A stretch of DNA of 64,000 nt from Pyxidicoccus trucidator (lineage in GTDB: Bacteria > Myxococcota > Myxococcia > Myxococcales > Myxococcaceae), in NCBI RefSeq assembly GCF_010894435.1, contig NZ_JAAIXZ010000001.1:588322-652321 (forward strand). Direction: 5' to 3'. This document shows positions 57,291 through 64,000 of the stretch, piece by piece (within the stretch, counting starts at the first letter, position 1; each line of letters starts with the position of its first letter). The notes below the pieces were generated by a model. The model was not told where the DNA came from. It saw only the letters and a list, made by a program, of their open reading frames with translations, and searched no databases. The position numbers and the translations under genes are program-made.

Positions 57291-57303
57291 CGGCGCGGCA
57301 CCG

Positions 57304-57329
57304 GCCTGGCCCACGTGTCAGGGCCGGGC
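57304..57329 (+). terminator. Stem-loop after the sigma-54 activator gene
   Basis: GCCTGGCCC (57304-57312) pairs with GGGCCGGGC (57321-57329), a 9-bp stem with one G-U, 13 nt after the stop codon. Further along, the 7-bp dyad GGAGTGC (57424-57430) / GCACTCC (57451-57457) stands upstream of the next gene. Confidence 0.5.
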
Positions 57330-57490
57330 TCCGAGGACTTCGCGGCGCGTGGGTTGCGCGCCGCGGGAGCACGGGGCGGAAAAGTGCCGGGCAGCGGACT
57401 CAGGCGTGAAAAAGCCGTGACACGGAGTGCACGCTTGGCATGGTGGCGCCGCACTCCCAGTCACCTCATCCCCCTTGAGGAGGGTTCACG

Positions 57491-58135
57491 ATGAAGCGTC
57501 CGTCCCCCTGGCTCGCCGTGCTGTGCGCGGGTTTCTTCTCCACCCACGCCACCGGCTGCTTCGGTCAGTTCAAGCTCACGCAAGGCATCTGGAACTTCAA
57601 CAAGAACGTCTCCGGCAACAAGTTCGTGCAGTGGCTGATGTTCCTCGTGCTGACCATCATCCCCGTCTACGGGCTCGGCGCGCTCATCGACGCGCTCGTC
57701 ATCAACAGCATCGAGTTCTGGACCGGCAGCAACCCCGTGGGCAGCGTCGACGGCCAGGACGACGGCACCCGCATCGTCAAGCTCAGCCCCACCGACACGC
57801 TGCGCCTGTCCAGGGACGCGGAGACCGGCGTGATGCGGCTGCAGCTGGACCGCGCGGGCCAGGAGTCCATGGTGCGCTACTTCGAGCCGCTGGAGAACGG
57901 CATGGTCGTCCGTGACGAGGCCGGCGCCCTGCTCATCCAGGCCCAGGAGGCGGCGGACGGCGCCGTGGCCGTGACGGACGCGGCCGGCACCACCATGACG
58001 GTCCACGCCGCCGAGGCCCTCGCCGTCGCCCGCCGCGTGTACGAAGAGGGTGGCGCCGCGGCGCTCGCGCAGCACGCGAGGGCGCAGACGGACATGTCTC
58101 GCGGCCTGGCGCTCGGCGCCTGCGTGGCCCCGTAG
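57491..58135 (+). CDS. DUF3332-like membrane protein
   Basis: A 214-residue protein. A signal-like N-terminus (WLAVLCAGFFSTHATGC) may be a lipoprotein signal (TGC) or an anchor. A further hydrophobic segment FVQWLMFLVLTIIPVYGLGALIDALVINSIEFWTGSNP follows, which is the hallmark of the DUF3332 family. The C-terminal half is soluble, acidic, and probably extracytoplasmic or periplasmic. GGAGGG is 7-8 nt upstream of the ATG. Function unknown. Confidence 0.8.
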   Translation: MKRPSPWLAVLCAGFFSTHATGCFGQFKLTQGIWNFNKNVSGNKFVQWLMFLVLTIIPVYGLGALIDALVINSIEFWTGSNPVGSVDGQDDGTRIVKLSPTDTLRLSRDAETGVMRLQLDRAGQESMVRYFEPLENGMVVRDEAGALLIQAQEAADGAVAVTDAAGTTMTVHAAEALAVARRVYEEGGAAALAQHARAQTDMSRGLALGACVAP

Positions 58136-58145
58136 CCGCCCAGGG

Positions 58146-58213
58146 GGCGTGCTGTTCGGAAATGTCGGGACATTTCGCGACGCAAAACCCCCGACATTTC
58201 CGAACAGCACGCC
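58146..58213. repeat. Perfect 24-bp inverted repeat (long hairpin)
   Basis: GGCGTGCTGTTCGGAAATGTCGGG (58146-58169) is exactly complementary to 58190-58213, separated by a 20-nt loop. The loop contains ACATTTC, which can instead pair with GAAATGT of the left arm across CGGG, so two competing hairpins are possible. It starts 11 nt after the DUF3332-like stop. It could be a strong terminator, or the end of a small mobile or dispersed repeat. Confidence 0.85.
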
Positions 58214-58280
58214 TCCGACTCCTCCCGGGGGCAGGACTCCTCCGTCCCTTGCTCCCAGCTTCCCCGTAACGCCGGGCCAG

Positions 58281-58411
58281 CCCCGCCCCGGTCTTCAAAC
58301 AGCACCGCGTCGGTGATTGCGGAGCGTGGTTTCCTCCGCGCCCCGCCCCAGGTCTTCAAACAGCACCGCGTCAGCAGTGGCCGGGCGTGGTTTCCTCCGG
58401 GCCCCGCCCCC
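58281..58411. repeat. Tandem 61-bp direct repeats upstream of prsW-like gene
   Basis: Two copies (58281-58340 and 58341-58401), each starting CCCCGCCCC and containing GGTCTTCAAACAGCACCGCGTC and GCGTGGTTTCCTCCG, plus a partial third start (CCCCGCCCCC, 58402-58411). The copies match closely apart from the stretch GGTGATTGCGGA versus AGCAGTGGCCGG. They end 19 nt before the ATG of the next gene. Confidence 0.8.
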
Positions 58412-58429
58412 CTGCTACCGTGCCGCGCC

Positions 58430-59491
58430 ATGTCGGCGTTGGTGCTCGGTGGTTCAGCGGTCGTCCCGTCCCTGTTGCTGTTCTGGTACGTCTACGCGAG
58501 GGACCAGCGGCCGGAGCCACATGGCCTGCTGCTCCGCACGTTCCTGCTCGGCGTGGCCACCTGCGCCCCCGTGCTGCCCGTGGCCCTGGCGCTCCAGGCG
58601 CTCGGTGAGCCGCTCGCCGTGGGCGTCTGGGGCTCCGCGCTGGTGCGGGCCTTCCTCGGCGCCGCCATCCCCGAGGAGGTGTTCAAGTTCCTCGTCCTGT
58701 ACCTCTACGTCTGGCGCAAGCCCGCCTTCGACGAGCCGCTGGACGGCGTGGTGTATGGCGTCACGGCCTCGCTGGGCTTCGCCACGCTGGAGAACATCCT
58801 CTACGTGAGCGAGCACGGGCTGGGCGTGGCGATTCTGCGCGCCATCACCGCCGTGCCGGGCCATGCCTTCACCGGCGTCATCATGGGCGCCTTCGTCGGC
58901 CGCGCGAAGCTCGCCGAGGAGTCGTCGCAGCGCTTCGGCCTGCTCGCCGCGGGGCTCGCCTGGGCCACCCTGCTGCACGGCGCCTATGACACCTTCCTGA
59001 TGACGAACACGAACTTCGCCGTGCTCGCGTTCGGCGTGCTCCTCATCGAGGTGCAGTGGGGCCGCAAGCTCTACCGCACCCTCCAGTCCGAGCAGCTCGC
59101 GCACATGGCCGCGCTCGGCCCCATGTCCGGAGAGCTCATCGTCGAGCAGACCCCCCTGGTCATGAATGGCCCGAGCGTCCCCGTGGCCACGGCGAGCGCC
59201 GTCATGCGGAGTACCGGACCGCAGGAGGCGCCCTGGCTGCTCGAGAACCTCCGGGAGCCCCGGCGCTCGGCGGGTGCGTGGCTGAAGCTCGTCATCGGTG
59301 GCCTGGGCCTGACGGCGGGGAGCCTGTGGCTGCTCGCACTCGCCGCCGCCATGTTCCAGTACGAATTCAAGGAGGCAACGGACTACGTCGCCTGTGCCCT
59401 GCTGGGCGGCATCTCGCTGGCCGCCGCCGGCGGCTTCCTGTGGCTGTTCCGCTCGGGACTGCGAGAACCGGAGGTCCTCCCCGAGCGGTAG
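58430..59491 (+). CDS. PrsW-family intramembrane protease homologue
   Basis: A 353-residue multi-spanning membrane protein. The PrsW catalytic motifs are visible: PEEVFKFLVLYLY (EExxK at 82-86), SLGFATLENILYV (FxxxEN), VPGHAFTGVIMGAFVG (H) and LLHGAYDTFL (HxxxD). This family cleaves anti-sigma factors such as RsiW within the membrane. The C-terminal extension adds a soluble part and a final pair of helices (LKLVIGGLGLTAGSLWLLALAAAM and VACALLGGISLAAAGGFLWLFRSG) not typical of Bacillus PrsW. Start ATG at 58430 lies just after the tandem repeats. Whether it acts on an anti-sigma factor here is untested. Confidence 0.9.
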   Translation: MSALVLGGSAVVPSLLLFWYVYARDQRPEPHGLLLRTFLLGVATCAPVLPVALALQALGEPLAVGVWGSALVRAFLGAAIPEEVFKFLVLYLYVWRKPAFDEPLDGVVYGVTASLGFATLENILYVSEHGLGVAILRAITAVPGHAFTGVIMGAFVGRAKLAEESSQRFGLLAAGLAWATLLHGAYDTFLMTNTNFAVLAFGVLLIEVQWGRKLYRTLQSEQLAHMAALGPMSGELIVEQTPLVMNGPSVPVATASAVMRSTGPQEAPWLLENLREPRRSAGAWLKLVIGGLGLTAGSLWLLALAAAMFQYEFKEATDYVACALLGGISLAAAGGFLWLFRSGLREPEVLPER

Positions 59492-59500
59492 CCCCACACC

Positions 59501-60058
59501 TCACGGAGGAGGGACGCCCGCGTCCAGCATCTCCCCCGGCTCGGGGCCGAAGCGCGCATCCACGGCCGTGGCCTTGAAGGTGCCCTCCAGGCTGCGGCCG
59601 GCGCCGTAGCCGTCCCCCTTCTGGAAGGACATGGAGAAGTCCCCGCGCGTCGTCTCGCCCGGGTTGCCACCCTCGTCCAGTTGGAGGTCGCCGTTCTCCA
59701 CCGGAGCGAAGACCCGCGAGGGCTCGCCCGCGTTGAGGTGCACCACGGTGGCGCGCGCCAGCCCCGAGGGCGTCATCCCCGAGAGGTCCACCTTCGAGCC
59801 GGGCCGCAGCTCCAGCCCCTCGGTGGCCACGGTGAGCCGCACCACCAGGTCCACGTCCAGCTCGTTGTTCCGGTAGTAGCTCACCTGGAGCGCCTCGGCG
59901 TTGCGGAGCACCTCCACGCGGGAGACGTCCCCCAGCGGGAAGAGCTCCGACACGCTGCCGGACAGCTCGTTGTCCGACAGCCCGCACGCCGTCAGCCCCG
60001 CGCCGCACGCCAGGGCCGCGAGCGCCCATGCCACCAGTGCCCGCGTCGCCCGACTCAT
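59501..60058 (-). CDS. Hypothetical lipoprotein
   Basis: A 185-residue lipoprotein: signal WALAALACGAGLTACGLSDN (lipobox LTAC). The mature part has repeated beta strands (VSRVEVLRNAEALQVSYYRNNELDVDLVVRLTVAT, RATVVHLNAGEPSRVFAP) and ends with Pro-rich residues. No family recognised. Its start overlaps the stop of the following lipoprotein (ATGA), so both belong to one operon. Its stop is 9 nt from the convergent prsW-like stop. Confidence 0.75.
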   Translation of the reverse strand: MSRATRALVAWALAALACGAGLTACGLSDNELSGSVSELFPLGDVSRVEVLRNAEALQVSYYRNNELDVDLVVRLTVATEGLELRPGSKVDLSGMTPSGLARATVVHLNAGEPSRVFAPVENGDLQLDEGGNPGETTRGDFSMSFQKGDGYGAGRSLEGTFKATAVDARFGPEPGEMLDAGVPPP

Positions 60059-61395
60059 TGCTCCACCGCGAGCTTCAGGGTGCCGCTGTCCGGCGCCACC
60101 ACCGGGGCCCGGTACATGATGACGCGCTTGCCGTTGGACAGGTACGCCAGCTTGGGAGACCAGCCGCCGCCCGCGTCCACCAGTTGCTCGCGCCAGATGC
60201 CGGAGATGCGCGTGGACACCACCAGCTCGTCGTCACCCGGGTTGCAGCTGGTGTCGTTGCGGCCGGACTCCAGCGCGCAGACGTAGAAGGCGATGGACGG
60301 CTCGTGGTTCACCGGGTCGAACGCCAGCGACGGGTACCAGCCGCCGGTGCCGATGTTGTACACGGGGTCCGGCGAGGACCAGTCGCTGGCCGCGGTGCAC
60401 TTCGTCGCCGAGCTCTCGTCGCATTCAATGTACGTGAGCTTGTCGCCAACCTTGTCCACCACGGCGATGCCGAAGCCCGCCGTCGCGTCATACGCCACCG
60501 AGGCGCCGAGCTGCGTGTTGCTCACCGCCTGCACGCGCACCGCCGCGGACCAGGTGGAGCCATCCGTGTTGCGCCGCTGGAAGATGACGTCCGTGCCGCT
60601 GGCCATCGCGCCCTCGACGGCCTTGTCGTGGACCAACGCAGGCTGGTTACCCGCCATGATGAGGGAGATGTGCGCACCCCAGCCCAGCTTGTCATTCCCG
60701 CCCGGCGTCAACATGCGCGCCTGCCATGCCGTGGGGCCGCCCACGGCCAGCTCCAGGTCGCTCGGGCCCCAGTCCTGGTTGGGGAATTGCCCCTGGTGCC
60801 CGTCGCGATAGGCAACGAGGGCCTGATTGCCGGAGAAGACAATGGAGGGGTTGAGGCCCACGAGGAAGCCGCTGTCACTGACCGGGTTGCCTCCAGGCGC
60901 CTGGTTGGAGCGCGTCACGGCGATGCGCTGCGTCCACGTGCCGTTGGCGCTCCGGTACGCCACCGCCAGGTCGCTCTGCCACCAGAACGTCGAGTCGTCA
61001 CTGCCACCGCCCAGGTACGTCAACGCCGGCTGCCCGTCCGGGCCGAAGGCCAGGGACACGCCGTACACGCGCTGCACCTTGGCCACCGTCTCCGCCGCAC
61101 CCAGCGTGCCGGCGTTGAACTCGCGGTAGCGCAGCTCGAAGTCGAAGGCGTCGTTCGTCTTGGTGGTCAGCTTGACGAAGTACGCCATGCCGATGCGGTC
61201 CTGCGGCCCCACCGCCATGGCGATGGAGGAAATCAGGTGGAACTCGCTCGGGTCCGAGTCCACCACCAGCCGGGTGAAGCGCGATTGAGAGTTGGGGTCA
61301 CCCGCATCGGGGTTGCCCGCGTCGGGGTTGCCTGGGTTGTCCTTGCCGCATCCCAGCGCTAGCGCCATTCCCAGTGCCCAGGCGTGCCGTCTCAT
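60055..61395 (-). CDS. Secreted beta-rich lipoprotein
   Basis: A 446-residue lipoprotein: signal RRHAWALGMALALGCGKD (lipobox ALGC), then a short Asn/Pro/Asp-Ala-Gly linker. The rest is made of propeller-like repeats with Phe/Ala strands (AYRSANGTWTQRIAVTRSNQ, SLAFGPDGQPALTYLGGGS, PSIAFYVCALES), suggesting a beta-propeller. No catalytic motif. AGGAGA lies 6 nt upstream of the ATG. Upstream partner of the downstream small lipoprotein. Confidence 0.78.
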   Translation of the reverse strand: MRRHAWALGMALALGCGKDNPGNPDAGNPDAGDPNSQSRFTRLVVDSDPSEFHLISSIAMAVGPQDRIGMAYFVKLTTKTNDAFDFELRYREFNAGTLGAAETVAKVQRVYGVSLAFGPDGQPALTYLGGGSDDSTFWWQSDLAVAYRSANGTWTQRIAVTRSNQAPGGNPVSDSGFLVGLNPSIVFSGNQALVAYRDGHQGQFPNQDWGPSDLELAVGGPTAWQARMLTPGGNDKLGWGAHISLIMAGNQPALVHDKAVEGAMASGTDVIFQRRNTDGSTWSAAVRVQAVSNTQLGASVAYDATAGFGIAVVDKVGDKLTYIECDESSATKCTAASDWSSPDPVYNIGTGGWYPSLAFDPVNHEPSIAFYVCALESGRNDTSCNPGDDELVVSTRISGIWREQLVDAGGGWSPKLAYLSNGKRVIMYRAPVVAPDSGTLKLAVEQ

Positions 61396-61527
61396 GTGCT
61401 TCTCCTTGCGTGTTGTCGGCTCTGTACGACGTCTCGCCATCCTACGTCAGCGGGCCGTCGAGGGGAGCAGCCGAGCGGGTTTCATCTTCACGGCGGCGCG
61501 CGCCACGCTGGGTTAGGCTCGCACCCC

Positions 61528-62181
61528 ATGCCACGCGCGAGCTCCCCCCGGCGCCGCCTGTCCCGGCGCTCCTTCATCCAGCGGCTGTCCTTCCTTGGCG
61601 GAGGCGTGGTGCTGCTCGGCCCCGCCTGCAAGCGCTCCGAGGAGAAGGCCAAGGCGCCGCCCGTGGACCCGGGCCCCCTGGGCACCACGGCCAGCGGCCA
61701 GGCGCTGCACACCTTCTCAACCTTCGAGTACGCCGTGGTGGCCGCCGCCGCCGAGCGCATCCTCCCCCGGGACGAGGACCCGGGCGCCGTGGACGCGGAC
61801 GTGCCCGTCTACATCGACCGCATCCTCCAGACACCGGAGCTGGAGCCCGTGCGAGACGACTTCCTCAGCGGCGTGGCCGCGCTGGAGCGCCGCGCGCAGA
61901 GCATGTTCCAGAAGGGCTTCTCCGCCCTCACCGCCGAGCAGCAGGACGAGCTGCTCACCCTCTTCAAGGACAGCCCGCCCCGCAGCGGCGAGGCGCACTT
62001 CTTCGAGCTGCTCACCGTCATGACGCTGGAGGGCTACCTCGGGGACCCGTCCTATGGCGGCAACAAGGGCAAGGTGGGCTGGCGGCTGATGGGGTTCGAC
62101 ACCGTGGGCACCGTGGCCATGGCGCCCCCGGAAGGCCATGACGGGCCGAAGTGCCTGCGCGAGTGTGGGGTCCACAAGTGA
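61528..62181 (+). CDS. Tat-exported gluconate 2-dehydrogenase subunit 3-like protein
   Basis: A 217-residue protein with a twin-arginine signal, RRLSRRSFIQRLSFLGGGVVLLGPAC (SRRSFIQ), possibly ending in a lipoprotein-like GPAC. The mature domain (AVVAAAAERILPRDEDPGAVDADVPVYIDRIL, LFKDSPPRSGEAHFFELLTVMTLEGYLGDPSYGGNKGKVGWRLMGFD) matches the gluconate 2-dehydrogenase subunit 3 family. It is required for export or maturation of the flavin subunit. Its stop overlaps the GMC gene by GTGA. No cytochrome subunit gene is adjacent. Confidence 0.92.
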   Translation: MPRASSPRRRLSRRSFIQRLSFLGGGVVLLGPACKRSEEKAKAPPVDPGPLGTTASGQALHTFSTFEYAVVAAAAERILPRDEDPGAVDADVPVYIDRILQTPELEPVRDDFLSGVAALERRAQSMFQKGFSALTAEQQDELLTLFKDSPPRSGEAHFFELLTVMTLEGYLGDPSYGGNKGKVGWRLMGFDTVGTVAMAPPEGHDGPKCLRECGVHK

Positions 62182-63830
62182 GCCTGCCCGAGGTGGACGT
62201 CTGCATCATCGGCAGCGGCGCGGGCGGCGCGCCCATGGCGCTGGAGCTGGGCCGCGCGGGCTTCAAGGTGGTGGTGCTGGAGAAGGGCCGGCACTACCGC
62301 CCCCAGGACTTCGTCCACGACGAAATCCTGAACAGCCGCCGGAACTTCTTCATGCCGCTGCCGTGGGAGGAGCCGCACCTGGTGCGCCAGGGCGCGAAGG
62401 GCCGCTACGAGCGCTCCACCGCGGCGTGGACGGCCAACTGCGTGGGCGGCGGCACCGTGCACATGAGCGGCTTCTTCTACCGGCTCAAGCCGGTGGACTT
62501 CCGGCTGCGCTCCACGCTGGGCGCGGTGGCCGGCAGCACGGTGGCGGACTGGCCCATCTCCTACGAGGAGCTGGCGCCCTTCTACGACAAGGCCGAGGCC
62601 GAGCTGGGCGTGTCAGGCCAGGCCGTGCCCCACCCCTTCGCGGAGCCGCGCTCGGGGCCCTACCCGCTGCCCCCGCTGGACGTGCACCCGGTGGCGGGGG
62701 AAATCGACAAGGCCTGCACGGCCATGGGCTGGCACTCGCTGCCCACCGCGCGCGGCATCCTCAGCAAGCCCTACCGCGGGCGCTCGCCGTGCTCGTACTG
62801 CGCGCTGTGCGGCAGCTACGGCTGCGAGACGGGCGCCAAGAGCGGGACGAATGCCAGCCTCATCCCCGCCGCGCTGGCCACCGGCAACGTGCAGCTGCGC
62901 CCCGGCTGCATGGCGCGCACCGTGGAGGTGGACAAGCAGGGACGCGCGCGGAGCGTCATCTACCTGGACGCGGACGGCGTGACGCGTGAGCAGCCGGCGA
63001 AGGTGGTGGTGGTGTCCTGCACCGCGGTGGAGAGCGCGCGGCTCTTGCTCAACTCCACCTCCAGCCGCTTCCCGCGCGGGCTGGCCAACGGCAGCGGGCT
63101 GGTGGGGAAGAACCTCATCTTCAGCTCCTTCGGCGAGTCGCAGGCCACCTTCCGCGTGACGAAGCAGGCCGCCGCGCGCCCGTGGCTGAAGGACCCGGCG
63201 CCCTTCGTCAACCGCAGCCTCCAGGACTTCTACCTGATGCCCGACGCCCGCTACGGCTTCCGCAAGGGCGGCACGCTGGGCTTCATGTGGACGCACCCCA
63301 ACCCCATCCACGCGGCCGTGGGGCTGGCCGGCACCGGAAAGGGCGCCCTCTTCGGCAAGGCGCTCAAGGACAAGATGCGGGAGTACCGCGACTCGCGCAT
63401 CCTCCAGTTCGAAGTCTACGCGGAGTTCCTCCCCACGCCCGGCACCTACGTGTCCGTGGAGGACGGGGTGAAGGACAAGTTCGGCATCCCCGTGGCCGCA
63501 ATCACGGTGGAGCGCCACCCCATGGACCTGGCCGCCACGCGCTTCCTGGTGGAGCGCGGCGAGGAAGTCCTGCTGCGGTTGGACCCGGACGACGTGAAGC
63601 GCGGGAGCACCTCGGGCGAGACGACCATCCTCCAGCACGGCACCTGCCGCTTCGGCAGCGACGCGGCGGCGTCCGTGCTGGACAAGCACTGCCGCGCCCA
63701 CGAGGTGCCCAACCTCTACGTGGTGGACGGCAGCTTCATGCCCACCGGCGGCAGCGTGCCCTCCACGCTCACCATTGCGGCCAACAGCTTCCGCGTGGCG
63801 AATCACCTGGTGCGCGCGCTGAAGGGCTGA
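62178..63830 (+). CDS. GMC oxidoreductase (FAD-dependent), partner of the small Tat subunit
   Basis: A 550-residue GMC-family alcohol or sugar dehydrogenase. FAD binding: VDVCIIGSGAGGAPMALELGRAGFKVVVLEKG. Further conserved elements are CVGGGTVHMSGFFYRL, CSYCALCGSYGCETGAKSG with a Cys cluster, VVVVSCTAVESARLLLNS and the C-terminal LQHGTCRFGSDAAAS and VVDGSFMPTGGSVPSTLTIAANSFRVA, which carry the catalytic His and Asn. There is no signal peptide of its own, so it is presumably exported by hitchhiking with the Tat subunit. The substrate is a sugar or alcohol; exact identity unknown. GTG start overlapping the previous stop. Confidence 0.93.
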   Translation: MSLPEVDVCIIGSGAGGAPMALELGRAGFKVVVLEKGRHYRPQDFVHDEILNSRRNFFMPLPWEEPHLVRQGAKGRYERSTAAWTANCVGGGTVHMSGFFYRLKPVDFRLRSTLGAVAGSTVADWPISYEELAPFYDKAEAELGVSGQAVPHPFAEPRSGPYPLPPLDVHPVAGEIDKACTAMGWHSLPTARGILSKPYRGRSPCSYCALCGSYGCETGAKSGTNASLIPAALATGNVQLRPGCMARTVEVDKQGRARSVIYLDADGVTREQPAKVVVVSCTAVESARLLLNSTSSRFPRGLANGSGLVGKNLIFSSFGESQATFRVTKQAAARPWLKDPAPFVNRSLQDFYLMPDARYGFRKGGTLGFMWTHPNPIHAAVGLAGTGKGALFGKALKDKMREYRDSRILQFEVYAEFLPTPGTYVSVEDGVKDKFGIPVAAITVERHPMDLAATRFLVERGEEVLLRLDPDDVKRGSTSGETTILQHGTCRFGSDAAASVLDKHCRAHEVPNLYVVDGSFMPTGGSVPSTLTIAANSFRVANHLVRALKG

Positions 63831-63838
63831 CGGGCGCG

Positions 63839-64000
63839 CTACCGGTTGCGCAGGGGCGACACGTCCACCTTCACGATGTAGCGCGCCTGCATGTCGGACT
63901 CGAACTCGATGAGGTGGTCTCCCACGCCGGTGAGGTCCGCCTCGCGGGAGAACTCGCCGAACTTCTCCATGGTGTCGAGCACCGCGCGCCCGTCCGAGGC
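63839..64000 (-). CDS. C-terminal end of unidentified protein (5' end outside window)
   Basis: The minus strand carries an open frame ending TAG at 63839-63841. The last 53 residues include MEKFGEFSREADLTGVGDHLIEFESD and MQARYIVKVDVSPLRNR, with alternating strand-like pattern. Codon use is typical. The gene runs off the window, so no function is assigned. It is convergent with the GMC gene, 8 nt from its stop. Confidence 0.6.
   Translation of the reverse strand, partial: ASDGRAVLDTMEKFGEFSREADLTGVGDHLIEFESDMQARYIVKVDVSPLRNR

Noticed and set aside
58281-58411. A CRISPR array.
   Set aside because: There are only two adjacent long units without spacers and no cas genes in the window.
58313-58429. 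A longer prsW-like protein starting at 58313.
   Set aside because: The extra 39 residues are encoded by the tandem DNA repeats and have no membrane or family character; ATG 58430 starts the first helix.

Overview
The window is very GC-rich, with G or C at most third codon positions. Genes are tightly packed on both strands and many neighbours overlap by ATGA or GTGA. Gene content points to a predatory, social deltaproteobacterium of the Myxococcaceae type (Myxococcus, Corallococcus or Pyxidicoccus-like): a Ser/Thr protein kinase, FHA proteins including an FHA-linked sigma-54 activator, a type IV pilus PilY1/minor-pilin cluster, many lipoproteins, and an AHH-type lipoprotein toxin with an Imm11-like immunity gene. 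This is inferred from gene families; the genus cannot be fixed from the sequence alone.

Layout. 1-2443: the tail of an anti-sigma factor, a DUF3106 protein, a small exported acidic protein, then a Ser/Thr kinase. 2523-6092 (minus): hexosamine/UDP-GlcNAc synthesis (glmU then glmS) behind a small ORF. 6342-13572: gamma-glutamyltransferase, a TatD-like hydrolase, an M3 peptidase lipoprotein, small hypotheticals, an amidohydrolase and a stand-alone receiver. 13653-16129: a two-gene ABC transporter. 16205-17488 (minus): an exported VWA protein. 17731-19680: the toxin/immunity pair, with less extreme codon use than its surroundings. 19693-23539: a histone-deacetylase-like enzyme, a lipoprotein, a YceI/pirin pair and a release-factor-like protein.

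23540-30392 is a structured leader followed by pilY1 and pilV-, pilW- and pilX-like minor pilins in overlapping series. They would form the priming and tip complex of a type IV pilus. Next come a small HD hydrolase, aconitase (minus), a phospholipase-D-type synthase (minus), a WYL-WYL-FHA operon (minus), proB (minus), hflX, a membrane-anchored winged-helix-like protein, gpsA (minus), a cell-envelope protein and a small lipoprotein. 45942-53047 holds a beta-propeller/di-haem cytochrome (minus), a two-component pair, a methyltransferase (minus) and a beta-propeller lipoprotein. 53130-64000 holds a double amidohydrolase with a decayed second metal site (minus), the FHA sigma-54 activator, a DUF3332-like protein, a perfect 24-bp inverted repeat plus tandem 61-bp repeats ahead of a PrsW-family membrane protease, two lipoproteins (minus), a Tat-exported gluconate-dehydrogenase-type subunit with its GMC oxidoreductase, and the end of a further gene.

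The most interesting accessory features are the orphan toxin/immunity pair (17731-19680), the repeat-rich DNA at 58146-58411, the palindrome and hairpin array upstream of pilY1 (23558-23758), the double amidohydrolase (53130-55805) and the likely Tat-exported pirin (21496-22356). I saw no rRNA, tRNA, CRISPR array, insertion sequence or prophage genes.
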